Assembly (NCBI GenBank): GCA_964593905.1
Contig: CAZQLE010000228.1
Coordinates: forward strand, 1 to 5,481
Length of the DNA: 5,481 bases
Reading direction: 5' to 3'
From: CAZQLE01 sp964593905
Lineage (GTDB): Bacteria; Chloroflexota; Anaerolineae; Anaerolineales; Anaerolineaceae
A program made the position numbers and the translations under genes. The stretch's first letter is position 1. Every line of letters begins with the position of its first letter. Shown here piece after piece: positions 1 through 4,534 of this stretch. Below the pieces are notes generated by a model. That model was given only the letters and a program-made list of their open reading frames with translations, did no database searches and was not told the DNA's origin.

Positions 1-38
1 ATCGATAAGATAACGATGAGGAACCAAACTTTACGCAT
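1..38 (-). CDS. N-terminal fragment of a probable exported protein (candidate solute-binding protein)
   Basis: Only the first 12 codons are in the window (MRKVWFLIVILS), running off the left edge. Two positive residues are followed by a hydrophobic stretch (V4 to L11), which is how a Sec signal peptide or lipoprotein leader begins; a membrane protein is the alternative. The start is supported by an AAGGAG ribosome binding site at 45-50, six bases before the ATG. It is the fourth gene in the same direction as the regulator, M24-fold protein and isoaspartyl peptidase. By analogy with E. coli, where iaaA precedes the gsi peptide/glutathione ABC transporter, it could be a peptide-binding lipoprotein. 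The start and signal-like nature are seen; the transporter role is inference. Confidence 0.6.
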   Translation of the reverse strand, partial: MRKVWFLIVILS

Positions 39-120
39 TTTCTTCTCCTTCAAAAACATTTTTGTTGGATAAGTCGGGTTGAAAAGTGATTCGATCCACA
101 GATTTGTTCTTAAAACCCAT
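31..120 (-). CDS. Possible 29-aa leader peptide or small ORF (unrecognised)
   Basis: An ATG at 118-120 opens 29 codons rich in polar residues (MGFKNKSVDR at the start, ending EGEENA). The TAA at 31-33 overlaps the ATG of the next gene by eight bases (ATGCGTAA), an arrangement typical of translational coupling. A strong AAAAGGAGG lies upstream at 136-144 but is 15 bases from this ATG, longer than the usual 5 to 9; a weaker GAAGGG lies closer. An in-frame TAG at 130-132 (minus strand) excludes a longer upstream start. I recognise no family, and the peptide has neither a membrane segment nor a signal. It may be a chance ORF in the untranslated leader of the next gene. Confidence 0.22.
   Translation of the reverse strand: MGFKNKSVDRITFQPDLSNKNVFEGEENA
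45..50 (-). promoter_or_regulatory. Ribosome binding site of the left-edge gene
   Basis: AAGGAG on the minus strand, six bases upstream of the ATG at 36-38. This near-perfect Shine-Dalgarno decides the start of the truncated gene and shows that the short open frame at the left edge is a real gene start. Confidence 0.65.
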
Positions 121-135
121 GCCCTTCGTCTACCA

Positions 136-144
136 CCTCCTTTT
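136..144 (-). promoter_or_regulatory. Orphan strong Shine-Dalgarno-like sequence
   Basis: AAAAGGAGG on the minus strand is the best anti-16S match in the window, yet no start codon lies 5 to 9 bases downstream in a frame that stays open. It sits 30 bases after the isoaspartyl peptidase stop. It could serve the 29-codon ORF at suboptimal spacing, be a remnant of a lost gene, or be chance. Confidence 0.3.
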
Positions 145-173
145 ACAAGGCTGCATCCATTGTTTGGCAGGTA

Positions 174-1055
174 TTAATCCTGGATGTGGAATTGTCCATC
201 ACCACTGAACCAGGCAAAAACCATGTGATGCGTGTTATAGGCTGCGCCGATCTCTCCGCGCGGGTTCATCAAGATGATGCCGCCCTGGGTCTTGCCGGTG
301 CGGCGCTGCAAGATCTGCAGCACCGATTCGGCTGCCTGCTGCGGGGGCAGGCCCGAGCCGATCAGGTCGCAGGCGGTCTTGCTGAACAAAATCTTCATCA
401 GGGCCTCGCCGTGGCCGGTGGCCGCTGCGGCCCCCAACTGGTTATCGGCATACCCGCCCGAACCGATCAGCGGGGTGTCGCCCACCCGGCCGGGCAGCTT
501 TCCGGCTGTACCGCCGGTGGAGGTGGCCACGGCCAGACGGCCTTCTGCATCCAGAGCGATGGCGCCCACGGTATCACCGGTGGCATCGGGCTTGAAGACG
601 CGGTCTTCGGGCCGCAGCAGATAGCTGCTGCTGCCGGCCACCAGGTCTTCCATCGGGCAGACCGGCACATCCACCGAACGGGCAAATTCTTCGGCCCCGG
701 CGCCCACAAACAGGCTATGTGGGCTGCGTTCCATCACCAGCCGGGCCACGCTGACCGGGTTGGCCACGCGCTGAATGCCCGCCACGGCGCCGTTGTTCAG
801 TGTGGCGCCATCCATGATCAGCGCGTCCATCTCCACTTCGTTGTTGCGGTTAAGAAACGAGCCGTGTCCGGCGTCAAATGTGGGGTCATCTTCCAACACC
901 CGCACCGCGGCCTCCACTGCGTCGAGGGCCGAGCCGCCCTGTTGCAGGGCGTGCCAGCCGGCGCGCGTTGCATTTTCCACCCCCTGTCGAAATTCGATCA
1001 GGCGGTCATCAAAATCGTTTCCGGCCCCACCATGCACGATGATTGCAGTCTGCAT
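174..1055 (-). CDS. iaaA: Isoaspartyl peptidase / plant-type L-asparaginase (Ntn-hydrolase)
   Basis: This 293-aa protein should cleave beta-aspartyl (isoaspartyl) dipeptides and L-asparagine in the cytoplasm, recycling damaged Asp/Asn peptides. The family is made as a precursor that cuts itself into alpha and beta chains, exposing a catalytic threonine. Visible landmarks are VHGGAG near the N-terminus (residues 7-12), FDAGHGS at 60-66, MDALIMDG at 76-83, the cleavage motif GDTVG with nucleophile T162, STGG at 179-182 (T180), R190 and D193 of GRVGD, and TGHGE at 213-217 (T213). The spacings from T162 (+18, +28, +31, +51) equal those I recall for E. coli EcAIII T179/T197/R207/D210/T230, so a complete active enzyme of about 161 plus 132 residues is expected. 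The asparagine of the E. coli FNAG motif is aspartate here (D61), a common variant. An in-frame extension of 26 codons to 1133 is rejected: the extra part overlaps the M24 gene and looks non-coding, while AAGGAA lies five bases before the chosen ATG. Confidence 0.95.
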   Translation of the reverse strand: MQTAIIVHGGAGNDFDDRLIEFRQGVENATRAGWHALQQGGSALDAVEAAVRVLEDDPTFDAGHGSFLNRNNEVEMDALIMDGATLNNGAVAGIQRVANPVSVARLVMERSPHSLFVGAGAEEFARSVDVPVCPMEDLVAGSSSYLLRPEDRVFKPDATGDTVGAIALDAEGRLAVATSTGGTAGKLPGRVGDTPLIGSGGYADNQLGAAAATGHGEALMKILFSKTACDLIGSGLPPQQAAESVLQILQRRTGKTQGGIILMNPRGEIGAAYNTHHMVFAWFSGDGQFHIQD

Positions 1056-1060
1056 CTCTT

Positions 1061-1066
1061 TTCCTT
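1061..1066 (-). promoter_or_regulatory. Ribosome binding site of iaaA, next to the M24 stop codon
   Basis: AAGGAA on the minus strand, five bases before the ATG at 1055 and two bases after the TAA of the upstream M24 gene. Only 13 bases separate stop and start, so the two genes are almost certainly co-transcribed and probably coupled in translation. The site decides the iaaA start against the longer reading frame. Confidence 0.75.
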
Positions 1067-1068
1067 GG

Positions 1069-2433
1069 TTAGTCGACGACCGCACAGACCAGACCCGGCG
1101 CCAGCCAGAAAGGCGGCAGGAAGGCAGTGCCATCGGTGAGGGGCAGCAGTTCTTCGGCCAGGTGAATGCCCAGATATTCGGCCATAAAGGCGCGGCGATA
1201 CTTTACCCGTTCCCACAGTTCGGGGTGTTTGGCGCTCAATTCGGCGCGCAGGCTTTTATCGGCGATGGCGACCGTATCTTCGCAGTTGATCAGCCGGCCG
1301 GCCGGGAGCGGGGTGGGAATGATATCGCTCTGAAAGACCATGCCCGAGCGGATTCGTTCGGGGCTGGCGGGGCGGATGGGTGAATGGACCCATTCGTCGA
1401 ACGAGGTCAGATGGCCGGGGTTGAGCGAAGAGCGTATTCCGCTGCCCGCAAAGGTCTGGCGGATCACCTCAAACACTTCGCCGCCGGTGATATCCAGCCG
1501 CATGGTTTGATACCAGGTGGCAATCGCTTTGAAGTAGGGGGCGGCGAGGCTTTTCATAAAGCTTTCATCGGGTTCTCCCAACATCATCCCGGCGCGGCAG
1601 ACCAGGCTGCCCCAGTAACCGATTCCGGTGGTGATTGCGTCGCCATACTCAATCTCTTTGGCGCTCGGAGAACGCAGCCCGTTGACCTCACCTTTGCCCG
1701 AGGCCACGATGGGGTGCATAGTCAGCGGCTGGCCGCGGTAATCCATCAGGCTCATGGCTTCCATTTCGCTCATTCCGGGACGCGTGCCGGTTAGAATGCT
1801 GAACACGGCAGCCGAACAGCTTCGTGCGGCCCACTCAAAGGCCGCGATCTGGTCGGCCGAGTTGAGCGACCGCAGCCCGTTTTCGGGGTGCATTAACAGG
1901 GCGGTGCCATCCACCACCTTGCCGCCCGGCCCGGTGAGGGCGCGGAAGACATCTGCAACCAGGGCGGGCACAAAGGCCGGCCGGGTGACATCGTCGGTCT
2001 CGGAAGATTCCAGATATTTCCAGCCTGCCAGCGCAATGGATTGCCCGGCGCGCACGCCTATCTTGGCCAGGACGACTTTCAGGTTGGGGGCGGTTTCACG
2101 CGGTTGGGCGTTAAGGCTGAACGACTGGCACAGCTCGATTTCTGCCTCGGCGCCCAGCACAGAGAGGTAGCCCATGCCTTCGTTTCCCACGATCAGAATG
2201 CGCTTGCCGTCGTTTCCCAACATCAGCAGGGCTTCTTCAAAGCGGGGATCGAAATTAATCAGATAGGTCAGGTTGGCGTAGTGCTCGCGGTCGGCATATA
2301 CGGCCACCCAATCGACACCCGCGGCGGCATAGAGCGCGGTCATGCGGCGCTCATACTCTTCGCGCGGAACGGTGGGCAGATCTTCATCCACCGTAAATTC
2401 AGGCCAGGGCAGTTGCTTAAGTTCAATCTTCAT
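1069..2433 (-). CDS. M24-fold (creatinase/aminopeptidase P-like) hydrolase with degenerate metal site
   Basis: 454 aa, the usual length for two-domain M24B/creatinase proteins. The N-terminal creatinase-like domain (about 25-185) carries YADREHYANLTYLINFDPRFE from residue 46. The C-terminal pita-bread domain (about 195-430) has GD at 264-265, GH at 340-341, VH at 349-350, GMVF at 364-367 and a final CEDTV at 384-388. Aminopeptidase P enzymes bind two metals through Asp, Asp, His, Glu, Glu. By my alignment only H341, D370 (for Glu) and E385 remain; the two aspartates fall at about G270 and L277, and the usual histidine before GD is about L253. The fold is therefore clear, but metal-dependent peptidase activity is doubtful. 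Creatinase is a known metal-independent member, so a C-N hydrolase acting on an amidino or amide substrate is possible. The start has AGGAG at 2439-2443, five bases upstream. It lies between the regulator and iaaA, which suggests a shared peptide or amide pathway. Confidence 0.85.
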   Translation of the reverse strand: MKIELKQLPWPEFTVDEDLPTVPREEYERRMTALYAAAGVDWVAVYADREHYANLTYLINFDPRFEEALLMLGNDGKRILIVGNEGMGYLSVLGAEAEIELCQSFSLNAQPRETAPNLKVVLAKIGVRAGQSIALAGWKYLESSETDDVTRPAFVPALVADVFRALTGPGGKVVDGTALLMHPENGLRSLNSADQIAAFEWAARSCSAAVFSILTGTRPGMSEMEAMSLMDYRGQPLTMHPIVASGKGEVNGLRSPSAKEIEYGDAITTGIGYWGSLVCRAGMMLGEPDESFMKSLAAPYFKAIATWYQTMRLDITGGEVFEVIRQTFAGSGIRSSLNPGHLTSFDEWVHSPIRPASPERIRSGMVFQSDIIPTPLPAGRLINCEDTVAIADKSLRAELSAKHPELWERVKYRRAFMAEYLGIHLAEELLPLTDGTAFLPPFWLAPGLVCAVVD

Positions 2434-2484
2434 AAAAACTCCTGAGGAATGGTCTTCATGATGACAGGGAGAACAACACCGGCC

Positions 2485-2517
2485 CTGCCTTGCCGGCCGG
2501 GCGCCGGAGCGAGGCAG
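2485..2517 (-). other. GC-rich imperfect hairpin between gntR and the M24 gene
   Basis: CTGCCT (2485-2490) pairs with AGGCAG (2512-2517), and inside it CCGGC (2493-2497) pairs with GCCGG (2503-2507) around a five-base loop. A competing stem joins CCGGC at 2479-2483 to GCCGG at 2492-2496. No T-run follows on either strand, so this is not a standard intrinsic terminator. In the 94-bp spacer of a putative operon it could be an mRNA processing or stability element that lets the regulator be expressed at a different level from the enzymes. The pairing is visible; the role is inference. Confidence 0.4.
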
Positions 2518-2527
2518 AGAGGGGCGG

Positions 2528-3262
2528 TTATCTCACCGCATGGAAGGCAAAATCATAGCGTTCTCCGCAATAATAGGTGACCACATATTCCACCGGCAGG
2601 TCGTTTTCCAGAAAAGCCGGGCCTTCGACCAGCATCAGCGGGCTGCCCGGCGGCACCTGCAGCAGCGCAGACTGCTGTTCATCTGCCACCACCGGCTTGA
2701 TAATGCGGTCGGCATAGGCCAGGCGGTAGGGCAGACGTTTTTTGAGCAGATCAAACAACGAACCCGAGGCAATGGCCTCGGTTGATAGATCACCCAGCAA
2801 AGAACAGGGGACATAAGCCGTTGAGATCGCCATCGGCTCGCCATCAGCCAGGCGCAGGCGGCGAATTTCGTGTGCCAGTTCGTTCGGCTTAAGTTGCAAC
2901 GCTTGCACAATCTTTTCTCTGGGCAACACCTGGGCCAGGCTGAGCAGGCGGGTATCGGGTACAAAACCGCGGCGGCGCATATCCTCGCTAAAGCTGACCA
3001 GCTTTTGCAGCAGATAGCGGTTGCGTTCTGAGGCAACAAAGGTGCCTTTGCCCTGGCGCGAGATGACAAAGCCCTGGTTTTCCAGTAGTTCCACTGCCTG
3101 GCGCACCGTGTTGCGGCTTACGCCGTAGCGCGCCATCAGCTCGCTTTCAGAGGGCAGCATCTGCCCCGGCGAGAGCTGTTGATGGATCATCAACTTCATC
3201 TTCTCGGCCAGTTGAAAATACAAAGGCTCAAAGCTGTTGCGGTCAAGCGGTCGATTGGGCAT
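2528..3262 (-). CDS. GntR-family transcriptional regulator, HutC type (UTRA domain)
   Basis: 244 aa, typical for the HutC subfamily. The N-terminal winged helix-turn-helix (about 12-77) shows PLYFQLA at 13-19, LPSESEL at 36-42, the recognition segment SRNTVRQAVE at 49-58 and the wing GKGTFV at 71-76. The C-terminal UTRA ligand-binding domain (about 95-240) shows the family's EIRRLRLADGEPM segment at 132-144 and ends with YYCGERYDFAFH from residue 230. Such proteins bind palindromic operators as dimers and release them on binding a small metabolite. As first gene of the operon it probably controls itself and the genes downstream. A perfect consensus promoter and an inverted repeat lie upstream. 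The ATG at 3262 has no good Shine-Dalgarno (only a weak GAG), and no alternative start fits the family's N-terminus better. The ligand cannot be told from the sequence; a peptide-derived compound would fit the neighbours. Confidence 0.93.
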   Translation of the reverse strand: MPNRPLDRNSFEPLYFQLAEKMKLMIHQQLSPGQMLPSESELMARYGVSRNTVRQAVELLENQGFVISRQGKGTFVASERNRYLLQKLVSFSEDMRRRGFVPDTRLLSLAQVLPREKIVQALQLKPNELAHEIRRLRLADGEPMAISTAYVPCSLLGDLSTEAIASGSLFDLLKKRLPYRLAYADRIIKPVVADEQQSALLQVPPGSPLMLVEGPAFLENDLPVEYVVTYYCGERYDFAFHAVR

Positions 3263-3286
3263 GGCAACTCGGAAAAAGGGAAAAAC

Positions 3287-3312
3287 TATTGGGTTATCAG
3301 GTTATTCCAATA
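3287..3312. promoter_or_regulatory. Candidate operator: inverted repeat downstream of the gntR promoter
   Basis: TATTGG (3287-3292) and CCAATA (3307-3312) are perfect 6-bp inverted arms separated by 14 bp, so their centres are about two helical turns apart. A second, overlapping imperfect palindrome, TTCCAATAAGTTGAA (3305-3319, five of seven pairs matching), spans the expected start site near 3316. On the minus strand the repeat covers about +5 to +30, where a bound dimer would block RNA polymerase. Binding by the adjacent GntR protein is inference; the arms do not clearly match a known GntR consensus. Confidence 0.4.
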
Positions 3313-3322
3313 AGTTGAATCC

Positions 3323-3351
3323 ATTATAGAAAAAGTAAAAGAGCATGTCAA
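3323..3351 (-). promoter_or_regulatory. Perfect-consensus sigma70-type promoter of gntR operon
   Basis: On the minus strand TTGACA (3346-3351) and TATAAT (3323-3328) are separated by exactly 17 bp, so all twelve consensus positions and the spacer are ideal. The predicted start is an A near 3316, giving a 5' leader of about 54 bases before the regulator ATG. So strong a promoter in front of a regulator suggests that repression sets its output. Confidence 0.8.
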
Positions 3352-3359
3352 TAGGCTGC

Positions 3360-3375
3360 CGGTTCCAGATCGGTT
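3360..3375. repeat. Short direct repeat CGGTT, 11-bp period, between the divergent promoters
   Basis: CGGTT occurs at 3360-3364 and 3371-3375, one helical turn apart, in the short space between the -35 box of gntR and the -10 box of add. It lies about 45 to 60 bases upstream of the expected add start, where activators often bind. The repeat is short and could be chance. Confidence 0.2.
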
Positions 3376-3406
3376 GTGGCTGTAAGATTTTTTAAGAGGG
3401 AAGGTA

Positions 3407-3412
3407 TATAAT
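3407..3412 (+). promoter_or_regulatory. -10 box of the add promoter
   Basis: TATAAT lies about 44 bases before the add ATG, in a very AT-rich stretch. The hexamers 15 to 19 bases upstream (around 3382-3391) match TTGACA poorly and there is no extended -10 TG, so the promoter looks weak or activator-dependent. Expected transcription start is near 3419, giving a leader of about 37 bases. Confidence 0.55.
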
Positions 3413-3455
3413 TTTTACAATACAAATGCGCCCCAACATTTTCAGGAGAAACAGC

Positions 3456-4451
3456 ATGATCGATCCAAAACTGCCGCTGGTCGATTTGCACCGCCATCTG
3501 GATGGCTCGGTGCGGTTGGAGACCATTCTCGACCTGGGCCGCCGTCATCATCTGGCGCTGCCCGCCTGGGATGCGGCCGGTTTGCGCCCATATGTGCAGG
3601 TGACGGAACCGCAGCCGGGCGTGCTGGCTTTTTTGGAACGTTTTGAATGGATGACCGGCGTGCTGGTGGACCTGAACGCCTGCCGTCGGGTGGCGCGCGA
3701 ATGTGTGGAAGACTGCGCCCGCGAAGGGCTGGATTATGTGGAGCTGCGCTTCAGCCCGTGGTTTATGGCCGAGGCGCACGGCCTGAACCCGGCCGGGGTG
3801 ACGGCGGCCGTGGTCGAAGGGGTGCAGCAGGGTTCGGCTGAGACCGGGCTGCGCACCAACCTGATCGGCATTCTCAGCCGTACCTACGGACCCGAACTGG
3901 CCGAAAAGGAGCTGAACGCGCTGCTCACCCGCCGCGAGGCGATTTGCGCACTGGACCTGGCCGGCGACGAAGCGCATTACCCCGCGCTGTGGTTTCGCGA
4001 CCATTTTAAGCGCGCACGCGATGCCGGCTGGCAGGTGACTGTGCACGCCGGCGAGTCGGACGGGCCGCAGAGCATCTGGTCGGCGCTGCGCGACCTGGGG
4101 GCGCGGCGCATTGGGCACGCGGTGCATGCCCCCGCAGACCCGGCGCTGATGGCGGCGCTGGCCGAACAGCAAATTGGCATTGAGACCAACCTGACCAGCA
4201 ATGTGCAGACCATGACCACCGCTTCCTACGCGGCGCACCCGTTGAAAACCTTTCTGGAGGCCGGACTGCTGGCGACGATTAACACCGACGACCCCGGCAT
4301 CAGCGCGATTGATATTGCCCATGAGTATGAGGTGGCCGCGCCCCGGGCCGGTTTATCGGCGGCGCAGATCCGGCAGGTGCAGGTGAACGGGCTGGCCGCC
4401 GCTTTTCTTTCGGCAGAAGAGAAAGAAGAGTTGCGCAGGATGAAAGGGTGA
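3456..4451 (+). CDS. add: Adenosine deaminase
   Basis: 331 aa, close to the 333 aa of E. coli Add. It hydrolyses adenosine and deoxyadenosine to inosine and deoxyinosine plus ammonia in cytoplasmic purine salvage. The zinc amidohydrolase barrel is complete: H12 and H14 in DLHRHLDGS, the DLAGDE loop at 167-172, H197 and E200 in HAGE, H221 in RIGHA, SNVQT at 248-252, and D278/D279 in NTDDP near the C-terminus. These match the zinc ligands and catalytic residues of known adenosine deaminases (His15, His17, His214, Glu217, His238, Asp295, Asp296 in mouse). The in-frame ATG at 3426 is rejected because the family starts close to the HxH motif, and AGGAG (3444-3448) lies seven bases before the chosen ATG. 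The gene diverges from the regulator and converges on the WD40 gene. A related deaminase of the same superfamily, such as an adenine or aminofutalosine deaminase, is possible but less likely. Confidence 0.93.
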   Translation: MIDPKLPLVDLHRHLDGSVRLETILDLGRRHHLALPAWDAAGLRPYVQVTEPQPGVLAFLERFEWMTGVLVDLNACRRVARECVEDCAREGLDYVELRFSPWFMAEAHGLNPAGVTAAVVEGVQQGSAETGLRTNLIGILSRTYGPELAEKELNALLTRREAICALDLAGDEAHYPALWFRDHFKRARDAGWQVTVHAGESDGPQSIWSALRDLGARRIGHAVHAPADPALMAALAEQQIGIETNLTSNVQTMTTASYAAHPLKTFLEAGLLATINTDDPGISAIDIAHEYEVAAPRAGLSAAQIRQVQVNGLAAAFLSAEEKEELRRMKG

Positions 4452-4472
4452 GGGGTTGGCAATGAAAGAGAC

Positions 4473-4514
4473 AAAAAACCCGCCCCGGCTGTTCTGCCGG
4501 GGCGAATGATTTTT
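4473..4514. terminator. Bidirectional intrinsic terminator between add and the WD40 gene
   Basis: CGCCCCGGC (4481-4489) and GCCGGGGCG (4496-4504) form a perfect 9-bp stem with a six-base loop. On the plus strand a T5 run (4510-4514) follows five bases after the stem. On the minus strand the stem is followed by GG and then six Ts (4473-4478). Both converging genes, with stops at 4451 and 4535, can end here; the hairpin-to-T spacing is better for the minus-strand WD40 gene. Confidence 0.88.
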
Positions 4515-4534
4515 ATCGAAAGGGGCGTCTGACC

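Larger units (their letters stand above)
39..173. other. AT-rich spacer between iaaA and the left-edge gene
   Basis: This 135-bp stretch is clearly more AT-rich than the flanking genes. It contains the orphan Shine-Dalgarno, most of the 29-codon ORF, and a small palindrome CAAAAA (51-56) / TTTTTG (59-64) with a two-base centre. I see no hairpin with a T-run that would end iaaA transcription and no convincing -35/-10 pair on the minus strand, so read-through into the left-edge gene is the simplest reading. Confidence 0.5.

Noticed and set aside
51..64. CAAAAA/TTTTTG palindrome as a terminator or operator
   Set aside because: Only A-T rich pairs around a two-base centre, too weak for a stable hairpin, and expected by chance in so AT-rich a spacer.
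1069..1133. N-terminal extension of iaaA by 26 codons
   Set aside because: The added residues overlap the end of the M24 gene, do not resemble the family, and the internal ATG at 1055 has a proper ribosome binding site directly before the conserved HGGAG motif.
186..1139. Long plus-strand open frame (317 codons) opposite iaaA
   Set aside because: It mirrors a well-supported isoaspartyl peptidase gene, has a His/Gln/Gly/Arg-rich composition without domain motifs, and lacks a ribosome binding site. It is an antisense shadow of a GC-rich gene.
2485..2517. Hairpin between gntR and the M24 gene as an intrinsic terminator
   Set aside because: No T-run follows on either strand, and the genes on both sides look like one transcription unit; kept only as a possible processing or stability structure.
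3426..3455. Upstream ATG start for add
   Set aside because: It would place ten extra residues before the family's N-terminus and would overlap the AGGAG site that correctly serves the ATG at 3456; it also lies within a few bases of the expected transcription start.
3348..4322. Long minus-strand open frame (324 codons) opposite add
   Set aside because: Antisense to a complete adenosine deaminase with all catalytic residues; composition is low-complexity-like (Arg, Gln, His, Gly) and no family motif is visible.
4462..4509. 15-codon ORF starting just after add and ending in the terminator
   Set aside because: It runs through the terminator stem, so its codons are explained by the hairpin, and it has no conserved features.
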